A stretch of DNA of 9,155 nt, from positions 1 through 9,155 of the forward strand of contig JAFONG010000185.1 of assembly GCA_017418585.1 (NCBI GenBank). The letters are read 5' to 3'. Positions 1 to 4,620 of this stretch are shown piece by piece. Position 1 is the stretch's first letter. Every line of letters begins with the position of its first letter. Source of the stretch: Erysipelotrichaceae bacterium. Lineage in GTDB: Bacteria; Bacillota_I; Bacilli_A; Erysipelotrichales; Erysipelotrichaceae. The notes beneath the pieces are model-generated. The model saw nothing but the letters and a program-made list of their open reading frames with translations. It ran no database searches and had not been told where the DNA came from. Position numbers and translations under genes: made by a program.

Positions 1-135
1 GATATGCAGATATTCGTCCATGGTTAAAGGCCCGCGGTCCAGACCGAAATGCTCGATCGTATGATTCTCGGCCTTGAGACATACCTCTATGTCGTCAAGG
101 ATCGTACCGTTAAAATCGAAAACGACATACTTCAT
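1..135 (-). CDS. HAD-family hydrolase, N-terminal 45 codons (runs off the window)
   Basis: Only the first 45 residues are in the window; the gene continues past position 1. The protein opens MKYVVFDFNGTILDD, which is the beta strand and motif I loop of the haloacid dehalogenase superfamily, with D7 as the expected nucleophile. The residue two places later is N9 instead of the usual Asp general acid/base. DxN variants occur in this superfamily but leave the chemistry open, and the substrate cannot be told from this fragment. ATG 135-133 is the only sensible start: an ATG at 143-141 is out of frame and stops at once. No Shine-Dalgarno sequence sits at normal distance (the nearest AGGAG, 162-158, is about 22 bases away), while a perfect TATAAT ends 6 bases before the ATG. 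Transcription therefore seems to begin at or next to the start codon. The gene follows rpoE with a terminator between them. Confidence 0.8.
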   Translation of the reverse strand, partial: MKYVVFDFNGTILDDIEVCLKAENHTIEHFGLDRGPLTMDEYLHI

Positions 136-141
136 ACGTTC

Positions 142-170
142 ATTATACAAAAAAAGACTCCTAAGAGTCT
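142..170 (-). promoter_or_regulatory. Promoter of the HAD gene, probably leaderless
   Basis: TATAAT lies at 147-142 on the minus strand, and the six bases GAACGT separate it from the ATG at 135. That spacing places the expected transcription start on the A of the start codon. A -35 match is weak (AAGACT, 171-166, 18-base spacer) and would fall within the stem of the rpoE terminator. The -10 match is exact; its use as a promoter is inferred. Confidence 0.55.
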
Positions 171-173
171 TTA
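149..173 (-). terminator. Intrinsic terminator of rpoE
   Basis: On the minus strand an 8-base stem, AAAGACTC (172-165), pairs with GAGTCTTT (160-153) around the loop TTAG, followed by a run of T to 149. The rpoE stop codon TAA (173-171) is partly inside the stem, so there is no untranslated tail between stop and hairpin. The T run leads straight into the -10 box of the next gene. Confidence 0.85.
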
Positions 174-485
174 ATAATTCTCCTTCTCAGAGACGATGTC
201 AGGATCTTCTTCGCCTTCTTCCGGTTCATCCTCATCCAGTTCGATCTGCGAGATATCCACATGCGATTCCTCGAATTTGTGACGGTTGATCAGATCCCAT
301 CTGTTTCCTTTCAGCGATACAAATCTTGAATCCAGAGTCATGTCCGCATAGAACTGCGCAACCTGATCGTTTCTTACGCCGTATACCTTGGAAACCTCTT
401 CCCACAGCTTCTTGAACTGAATCGCACGTTTCTTCTTGGACATGATTTCAAAAGCAACATCCGTCATTGATTTAGCACAAGCCAT
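171..485 (-). CDS. rpoE: DNA-directed RNA polymerase delta subunit
   Basis: This 104-residue protein binds RNA polymerase, promotes release and recycling of the enzyme, and makes it sensitive to the initiating nucleotide. Residues 1-70 match the winged-helix HARE-HTH domain of delta, including the conserved stretch around QFYADMTLDSRFVSLKGNRWDL. Residues 72-102 form the acidic tail (16 Asp/Glu), ending in NY. The tail is short: Bacillus subtilis delta is about 173 residues, most of the excess being acidic tail. The ATG at 485 has AGGAG (500-496) ten bases upstream, and this site overlaps the stop codon of the upstream DUF1934 gene. The two genes are thus co-transcribed and probably translationally coupled. 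A terminator begins at the stop codon. The identification is strong from fold, tail composition and length class. Confidence 0.9.
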   Translation of the reverse strand: MACAKSMTDVAFEIMSKKKRAIQFKKLWEEVSKVYGVRNDQVAQFYADMTLDSRFVSLKGNRWDLINRHKFEESHVDISQIELDEDEPEEGEEDPDIVSEKENY

Positions 486-495
486 TATTCGTAAA

Positions 496-500
496 CTCCT
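496..500 (-). promoter_or_regulatory. Ribosome binding site of rpoE
   Basis: AGGAG (500-496) lies ten bases before the rpoE ATG. Its first bases are shared with the TAG stop codon of the DUF1934 gene (501-499). This fixes the rpoE start and points to coupling of the two genes. Confidence 0.8.
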
Positions 501-834
501 AATAATACTTAATCTCTATTGTTCTGTTTTCATCATTAATGATGTAACGTACTATCAATATATCACTATTCAATTTAAAATCAACCACTTTTACATCAAA
601 TCTTAGAATTCCTTCTTCGGTGATGATTTTTGCGTAGGCATCTTCCTTCAGATGCAGTTCCAGCATGTGGTCTTCCGCCTGCCTGAAAAAGCTAAGACCG
701 TCTTCATAGATACAGAATTCGCACTGTGCGCCTTCCTGATCGGCATACATAAAACAGCGCCTGTCGGAAACATCTTCCACAAGCGTTTTCTCCAGGTAAC
801 CGGTATCGGGATGGCTGAGTACTACTTCTACCAT
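499..834 (-). CDS. DUF1934 (YwiB-like) small beta-barrel protein
   Basis: An 111-residue soluble protein with no signal peptide or membrane segment. The C-terminal two thirds alternate short strands in the DUF1934/YwiB pattern: CEFCIYEDGLSFFRQ, then an AYAKIITEEGILRFDVKVVDF segment, then ILIVRYII, ending in repeated hydrophobic/charged pairs. DUF1934 members are calycin-like beta barrels of unknown function and are often encoded beside argS or rpoE in Bacillota, which fits rpoE following after 13 bases here. The match is by pattern only and diverges from Bacillus YwiB, which is longer (about 142 residues). ATG 834 is the first start after the promoter. The same reading frame stays open further upstream, but that part is antisense to murD and upstream of the promoter. 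There is no Shine-Dalgarno at useful distance, so a leaderless or near-leaderless mRNA is likely. Function is unknown. Confidence 0.65.
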   Translation of the reverse strand: MVEVVLSHPDTGYLEKTLVEDVSDRRCFMYADQEGAQCEFCIYEDGLSFFRQAEDHMLELHLKEDAYAKIITEEGILRFDVKVVDFKLNSDILIVRYIINDENRTIEIKYY

Positions 835-842
835 AACTGCAT

Positions 843-872
843 ATATTAAACCTAATCGTTTTATTAAGTCAA
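843..872 (-). promoter_or_regulatory. Promoter of the DUF1934-rpoE operon
   Basis: TTGACT (872-867) and TAATAT (848-843) are separated by 18 bases, a good housekeeping promoter on the minus strand. The -10 box ends 8 bases before the ATG at 834, leaving no room for a Shine-Dalgarno. It overlaps face to face with the murD promoter region. Confidence 0.7.
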
Positions 873-878
873 TAATAA

Positions 879-887
879 TGTTAAAAT
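879..887 (+). promoter_or_regulatory. Extended -10 promoter of murD, probably leaderless
   Basis: TGTTAAAAT (879-887) fits an extended -10 element (TGn followed by TAAAAT). Seven bases, AACTAGG, separate it from the ATG at 895, so the expected transcription start falls on or one base before the start codon. No convincing -35 is seen; an extended -10 can work without one. The AGG touching the ATG is too close to serve as a Shine-Dalgarno. Confidence 0.55.
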
Positions 888-894
888 AACTAGG

Positions 895-2232
895 ATGGAA
901 TACAAGAACAAGAAAGTACTGGTAGTCGGTCTGGCAAGATCTGGCATGGCCGCTATCAAGATTCTGCATAAGCTGGGCGCAAGGATCTCTCTGTCGGAAA
1001 GAAAAGAACCGAATCAGGAAGAAAGAGAATATCTGGAGTCTATCGGCGTGGAGATTCTCGATCAGGACATGTCCGTTTTTGAACGCGATTTTGACCTTGT
1101 GATCAAGAATCCGGGCGTTCCTCCGGTATCTCCTATCGTAAGAAAACTGGAAGAAAGAAAGATCCCGATCATTACGGAAATCGAACTGGCTTATCAGGTA
1201 TCCAGACCGCAGCATTACATCGCCATTACCGGAACAAACGGTAAGACGACAACAACCACGCTGATGTACGAACTGCTGAAAACGGCATTCAAAGAAAAAG
1301 CCCATGTCGGAGGCAATATCGGTACGCCTCTGTGCGAACTTGTTCTGGAACACGATCTCATGGAAGAAGAAGGCCATTATGTCTCTTTGGAGATCTCCAA
1401 TCATCAGCTGGTCGATATCGATGTTTTCAGACCGGAAATCGCGGTCATCATCAATCTGACGCCTGATCATCTGGAGACCATGGGTTCTCTGGATGCCTAC
1501 TATAAATCCAAGACGGAAGTCTACCGGAACATGAAAGACGATGATGTTTTCCTGTACAACGCCGATGACGCGGTCCTGAAAGAATACACTGAGAAATATC
1601 CGGTTCATTGTCAGATCAGGTCTTTTTCTCTGGAATCGCAGAACACTTTCTCATTCCTGAAAGACGGATATATCTTTGTCGATCATGAAGCCGTGCTGCC
1701 GTTGAGCAGCATATCCCTGGTAGGAAAACACAATATCCAGAACGTCATGATCGCAGTAACGGCCGCAAAACTTCTGGGCATATCCAACGAAGACATCGTC
1801 AAGACGATAGAGGCATTTAAAGGCGTAGAACACCGCATCGAGTTTGTCCGGGAAAGAAACGGAGTCAGATACTACAACGACTCCAAGGGAACCAATACCG
1901 ATGCGACGATCACGGCACTGAATTCTTTTGAGAAAGGCGTCATTCTGCTGGTTGGAGGCTACGAAAAAGGTCTGGACATGACAGAGATGAGAAAACACCT
2001 TGGCTGCGTAAAGAAAATCATCGGTTTCGGTCAGTCCGGCAGAAGGATAGCCTTCGATCTTTGTGAAGATCCGATCATCGTCACAACACTGGATGAAGCC
2101 GTTCATGAAGCGGAAAAACTGGCTGTTGCGGGGGATACCGTTCTTCTTTCCCCTACCACATCCAGTTTCGACCAGTATTCCGGATACGAAGAAAGAGGAA
2201 GACATTTCAAGGAAATCGTAAACGCATTATGA
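895..2232 (+). CDS. murD: UDP-N-acetylmuramoyl-L-alanine--D-glutamate ligase
   Basis: A 445-residue cytoplasmic Mur ligase that adds D-glutamate to UDP-MurNAc-L-Ala using ATP. Domains run in the usual order. The N-terminal Rossmann domain carries VGLARSG (11-17). The central ATPase has the P-loop GTNGKTTT (113-120) and NLTPDHLE (187-194). The C-terminal domain carries YNDSKGTN (327-334), LLVGGYEKGLD and SPTTSSFDQYSGYEERG (419-435). The YNDSKGTN and SFDQ-YEERG motifs separate MurD from MurC, MurE and MurF. Length is normal (about 440-450). The segment around residues 166-172 reads EISNHQL where many MurD proteins have ELSSFQL, a mild variant of the substrate-binding region. The gene opens a plus-strand operon and overlaps murI by 4 bases, which joins D-glutamate synthesis to its use. 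The start codon sits directly behind an extended -10 element. Confidence 0.95.
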   Translation: MEYKNKKVLVVGLARSGMAAIKILHKLGARISLSERKEPNQEEREYLESIGVEILDQDMSVFERDFDLVIKNPGVPPVSPIVRKLEERKIPIITEIELAYQVSRPQHYIAITGTNGKTTTTTLMYELLKTAFKEKAHVGGNIGTPLCELVLEHDLMEEEGHYVSLEISNHQLVDIDVFRPEIAVIINLTPDHLETMGSLDAYYKSKTEVYRNMKDDDVFLYNADDAVLKEYTEKYPVHCQIRSFSLESQNTFSFLKDGYIFVDHEAVLPLSSISLVGKHNIQNVMIAVTAAKLLGISNEDIVKTIEAFKGVEHRIEFVRERNGVRYYNDSKGTNTDATITALNSFEKGVILLVGGYEKGLDMTEMRKHLGCVKKIIGFGQSGRRIAFDLCEDPIIVTTLDEAVHEAEKLAVAGDTVLLSPTTSSFDQYSGYEERGRHFKEIVNAL

Positions 2233-3011
2233 ACAGAAAATACATAGGTGTCTTCGACTCCGGAATCGGAGGACTGACTGCCGTAAAACATCTGATCGAG
2301 GAGCTGCCGAACGAAAATGTCGTTTTTCTTGCGGATACCCTGAACATGCCATACGGTTCCAAGTCAAAGGAACAGATCATTGCGTATTCGCTGAATGATT
2401 TTGATATCCTTAACAGATATGATTTAAAAGCCCTCCTCATTGCCTGCAATACAGCGGATTCCGCTGCCAGAAAGACCTTGCAGAAACAGACGTCGATCCC
2501 TGTACTGGGTGTAATCGAAGCGGCCGCAAGGAAAGCCTGCACAGTGACAGAAAACAGAAAAATCGGCGTTCTGGCGACTCCAGCTACGGTAAGATCAGGA
2601 AAATACGAAAAAGCCGTTCATGCCATTGATACGGATATTGAAGTTTATTCGATTGCCTGTCCCGAACTCGCTCCGATGATCGAATCGGGAAGAAACGCCG
2701 AAGACCCTGAAGTGACTGAGATCCTTATGGGCTATCTGAAGCAGTTGAAAGACAGACAGATCGATACGCTCGTCCTTGGCTGTACCCACTATGATGTCCT
2801 GGAAAAGAAAGCGAAAGAACTGCTTCCGAACATTCATGTGATATCTTCTTCTGCGTGTGCCATTGACGATCTGAAGGAACTTCTGATCAGACAGGATCTT
2901 CTGAATGCAGATCCTGAACCTGAAAGGATCTATCTGGTAACGGCTGATCCCGAGAAATTCAAAAAGACTGCCTCGGCGATCTTGAAAAACATAGAAATCG
3001 ACGAAGCATAA
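2229..3011 (+). CDS. murI: Glutamate racemase
   Basis: A 260-residue cofactor-independent racemase that converts L-glutamate to D-glutamate for peptidoglycan, the substrate of the MurD encoded just upstream. Motifs are complete: FDSGIGGLT (9-17) with D10 and S11 in the substrate site, MPYGS (40-44), catalytic Cys73 in ACNTA, and catalytic Cys185 in LGCTHYDV (183-190). CPELAPMIESG (144-154) is the usual middle motif. Length is normal for the family (about 265). The ATG overlaps the murD stop as ATGA, and a weak AAGGA about 15 bases upstream suggests that expression relies on translational coupling to murD. There are 53 bases to the next gene with no terminator, so the operon continues. Confidence 0.95.
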   Translation: MNRKYIGVFDSGIGGLTAVKHLIEELPNENVVFLADTLNMPYGSKSKEQIIAYSLNDFDILNRYDLKALLIACNTADSAARKTLQKQTSIPVLGVIEAAARKACTVTENRKIGVLATPATVRSGKYEKAVHAIDTDIEVYSIACPELAPMIESGRNAEDPEVTEILMGYLKQLKDRQIDTLVLGCTHYDVLEKKAKELLPNIHVISSSACAIDDLKELLIRQDLLNADPEPERIYLVTADPEKFKKTASAILKNIEIDEA

Positions 3012-3064
3012 TCCGGATACGTCGAAAAGATGCACCGTTTTTCATTAACGAAAGGAAATACGAT

Positions 3065-3316
3065 ATGTTGGAATTCAGATTTGATACCCAGCTGCTGATT
3101 GCAGGACATGGTCTTTCGGAAGATGAAATCTTCGACTACATCGCTCAGCACTTTGAAGGCGATAGTCTGCTGGTAATAGGCGACGAGGATCTTATCAAGA
3201 TCCACTTTCATACCAACCGGCCATGGGAGATTCTGGAATACTGTTCTTCATTAGGCGATATTCACGATATTGTCGTTGAAAACATGCAGCGTCAGGCCGA
3301 CGGTCTGAAAGGATAG
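3065..3316 (+). CDS. Small stand-alone protein like the FakA (DAK/YloV) middle domain
   Basis: An 83-residue soluble protein. The order RFDTQLLI (5-12), GDSLLVIGDEDLIKIHFHTNRP (32-53), then a Gly-Asp-Ile turn and VENMQRQ (71-77) matches the domain between the kinase (DhaL) and DegV-like parts of fatty acid kinase FakA/YloV. Those parts are absent, so it cannot phosphorylate fatty acids by itself. The HxH pair of the FakA metal site is kept (His47, His49). The position that is Cys in the YCTEF motif of YloV is Asp7 here, so the metal site may be lost. I recall short proteins of this kind annotated as 'kinase to dihydroxyacetone kinase' in Bacillota, but their function is not known to me. AAAGGA (3051-3056) eight bases before the ATG is a good ribosome site, and the gene is last in the murD-murI operon. 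This is a real gene, not a decayed one. Confidence 0.65.
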   Translation: MLEFRFDTQLLIAGHGLSEDEIFDYIAQHFEGDSLLVIGDEDLIKIHFHTNRPWEILEYCSSLGDIHDIVVENMQRQADGLKG

Positions 3317-3356
3317 TCTGTCCCGATTCTTTCTGCTAGAAGTCGGAAAGAAGATG

Positions 3357-3375
3357 AAAAGACCGCCTTGCGGTC
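3357..3375 (-). terminator. Short GC-rich hairpin, possible second minus-strand terminator
   Basis: GACCGC and GCGGTC form a 6-base stem with a 3-base loop (3375-3361). Read on the minus strand it is followed by TTTT (3360-3357). It lies beyond the main rubrerythrin terminator and could catch read-through. On the plus strand it has no T run, so there it is only a 3' hairpin of the mur operon mRNA. Confidence 0.4.
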
Positions 3376-3400
3376 CTAATCAGTTCAGAAATGATTATAT

Positions 3401-3439
3401 AAAAAATCAGATGTCCATTGACATCTGATTCTTTTTTTT
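3401..3439. terminator. Bidirectional terminator between the mur operon and rubrerythrin
   Basis: An 11-base perfect stem, AATCAGATGTC (3405-3415) with GACATCTGATT (3420-3430), has a 4-base loop. It is followed by C and eight T on the plus strand (3432-3439), and by a T run on the minus strand (A at 3401-3406). It serves both converging operons. The rubrerythrin stop codon TAA (3440-3438) overlaps its edge. Confidence 0.9.
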
Positions 3440-3977
3440 AGTAGTTCTCGGCGTTGACTTCGAAGTATGACTTCGGATGTGCGCATACCGGGCACATTTC
3501 CGGAGCCTTAGGTCCTACGACGATATGACCGCAGTTGCGGCATTCCCATACCTTGACTTCGGATTTGGCGAATACTTCCTGCGCTTCAACGTTGTGCAAT
3601 AACGCTCTGTATCTTTCTTCGTGGTGTTTCTCGATTGCTCCTACCATTCTGAACTTGATAGCCAGAGCCTTGAATCCTTCTTCTTCTGCCGTCTTTGCGA
3701 AATCCTCGTACATGTCTGTCCATTCATAGTTTTCACCATCTGCAGCGGCAGCCAGATTCTCGGCAGTCGTTCCGATGCCTTCCAGTTCCTTGAACCACAT
3801 CTTGGCGTGTTCTTTTTCGTTGTCTGCGGTTTTCAGGAAAAGTGCGGCAATCTGTTCATATCCTTCTTTTTTTGCCGTAGAAGCAAAATAAGTGTACTTG
3901 TTTCTAGCCTGCGATTCACCCGCAAAAGCAGCCTGCAGGTTCTTTTCTGTCTGTGTACCAGCGTATTTGTTTGCCAT
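3438..3977 (-). CDS. rbr: Rubrerythrin
   Basis: A 179-residue cytoplasmic di-iron protein that reduces hydrogen peroxide in anaerobes. The ferritin-like four-helix part holds the iron ligand motifs: Glu21 (AGESQAR), Glu54 and His57 (NEKEH), the Glu-rich AEEEGF (97-102), and Glu116 to Glu120 (IEKHHEE). The C-terminal rubredoxin domain has two CxxC pairs, C146/C149 (CRNC) and C162/C165 (CPVC), that bind a single iron. The start is set by AAAGGAG (3990-3984) six bases before the ATG at 3977. The frame is open further upstream from a TTG at 4037, but that TTG is the -35 box. The gene has its own promoter only 4 bases after the preceding DUF6320-like gene and ends in the shared terminator. PerR control would be usual for the family, but I see no clear PerR box. 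Confidence 0.95.
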   Translation of the reverse strand: MANKYAGTQTEKNLQAAFAGESQARNKYTYFASTAKKEGYEQIAALFLKTADNEKEHAKMWFKELEGIGTTAENLAAAADGENYEWTDMYEDFAKTAEEEGFKALAIKFRMVGAIEKHHEERYRALLHNVEAQEVFAKSEVKVWECRNCGHIVVGPKAPEMCPVCAHPKSYFEVNAENY

Positions 3978-4008
3978 AAATGTCTCCTTTTTTTCGTTTG
4001 CTACCTTA

Positions 4009-4037
4009 AGTATAGAATCTAAGCGGAAATAACTCAA
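4009..4037 (-). promoter_or_regulatory. Promoter of rbr
   Basis: TTGAGT (4037-4032) and TATACT (4014-4009) are 17 bases apart, a near-consensus housekeeping promoter. Transcription would start near 4002 and give a leader of about 25 bases that contains the ribosome site. The CTTAAG (4005-4010) that overlaps the -10 box is palindromic, but too short to call an operator. Confidence 0.8.
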
Positions 4038-4041
4038 GCGA

Positions 4042-4620
4042 TCAGCTCTGTTTTGTGTTTAGACGCACTTTCAGTTCGTACAGGATGTCTTTCCAGTTGA
4101 TGATGATCATCACAAGGAAGAGGACAAAAGAAGCCGTAGAGAAAGCAAATGCGACCCAGTTGGTGATCGGCCAGCTGTGGATAGAATACGGGATACTTGC
4201 CAGGCACAGCAATCCCAGAAGCATGATGGAACTTAAGTGCCGCGCCTTTCTGTCGTAGGTCACATAGAAAATGATGATCATCAGCAGCAGGAAGGTAAAC
4301 AGAACGATCGGGATGACGGTCTGGGCCCATCCCCTGGCCAGGAAATGATCGATCAGAAGCAGCAGAACAGCCAGATAGAAAGAGATCCTGATCGTATGGG
4401 AAAAGATGGAGAATTCTACCATTCTTAAGGAGAACACCAGTTTCCAGATACTGAACAGGGACCAGATGACGATCAGACTCCACATCTTTCCTTTTACCAG
4501 AAGATTCACCAGCAGACACACCGCGGATGCACACAGGAAAACGATCCTGACGATATAGCGCAGAGTACGGTAGAAGGAGCTCTGTCTCTCCGGTATCGGA
4601 TAAATGATCCTAGGATTCAT
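4042..4620 (-). CDS. Six-helix membrane protein, DUF6320-like
   Basis: A 192-residue integral membrane protein. After a short polar N-terminus with YPIPERQ, hydrophobic segments lie at about 23-42, 47-64, 77-94, 102-121, 129-147 and 154-175, with a basic tail (ELKVRLNTK). The pattern resembles DUF6320 proteins, which in Bacillota are found next to COG4908 acyltransferases, as here; the family name is my recollection and not a search result. No cysteine ribbon is visible at the N-terminus. The ATG at 4620 is preferred because AAGGGAG (4635-4629) lies 8 bases before it; the in-frame GTG at 4629 falls in that ribosome site. The gene overlaps the acyltransferase stop by 11 bases, so the two are coupled. 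Function is unknown; a partner or substrate channel for the acyltransferase is an inference. No terminator follows before rbr. Confidence 0.7.
   Translation of the reverse strand: MNPRIIYPIPERQSSFYRTLRYIVRIVFLCASAVCLLVNLLVKGKMWSLIVIWSLFSIWKLVFSLRMVEFSIFSHTIRISFYLAVLLLLIDHFLARGWAQTVIPIVLFTFLLLMIIIFYVTYDRKARHLSSIMLLGLLCLASIPYSIHSWPITNWVAFAFSTASFVLFLVMIIINWKDILYELKVRLNTKQS

Noticed and set aside
835..1608. The DUF1934 reading frame stays open on the minus strand far into the murD region, giving a 369-residue frame.
   Set aside because: The upstream part is antisense to murD, has biased shadow-like composition, and lies upstream of the promoter at 843-872. The DUF1934-like pattern begins after ATG 834.
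3012..3064. Palindrome ATCCGGAT after murI, considered as a terminator.
   Set aside because: The stem is only 4 bases and no T run follows it directly; the gene at 3065 has a good ribosome site, so the operon seems to continue.
4001..4015. Imperfect inverted repeat over the rbr -10 box, considered as a PerR or Fur site.
   Set aside because: Only CTTAAG is symmetric; it does not fit the PerR box pattern.
3978..4037. Rubrerythrin start 20 residues further upstream (TTG at 4037).
   Set aside because: That TTG is the -35 box, and the strong AAAGGAG plus the usual family N-terminus support ATG 3977.
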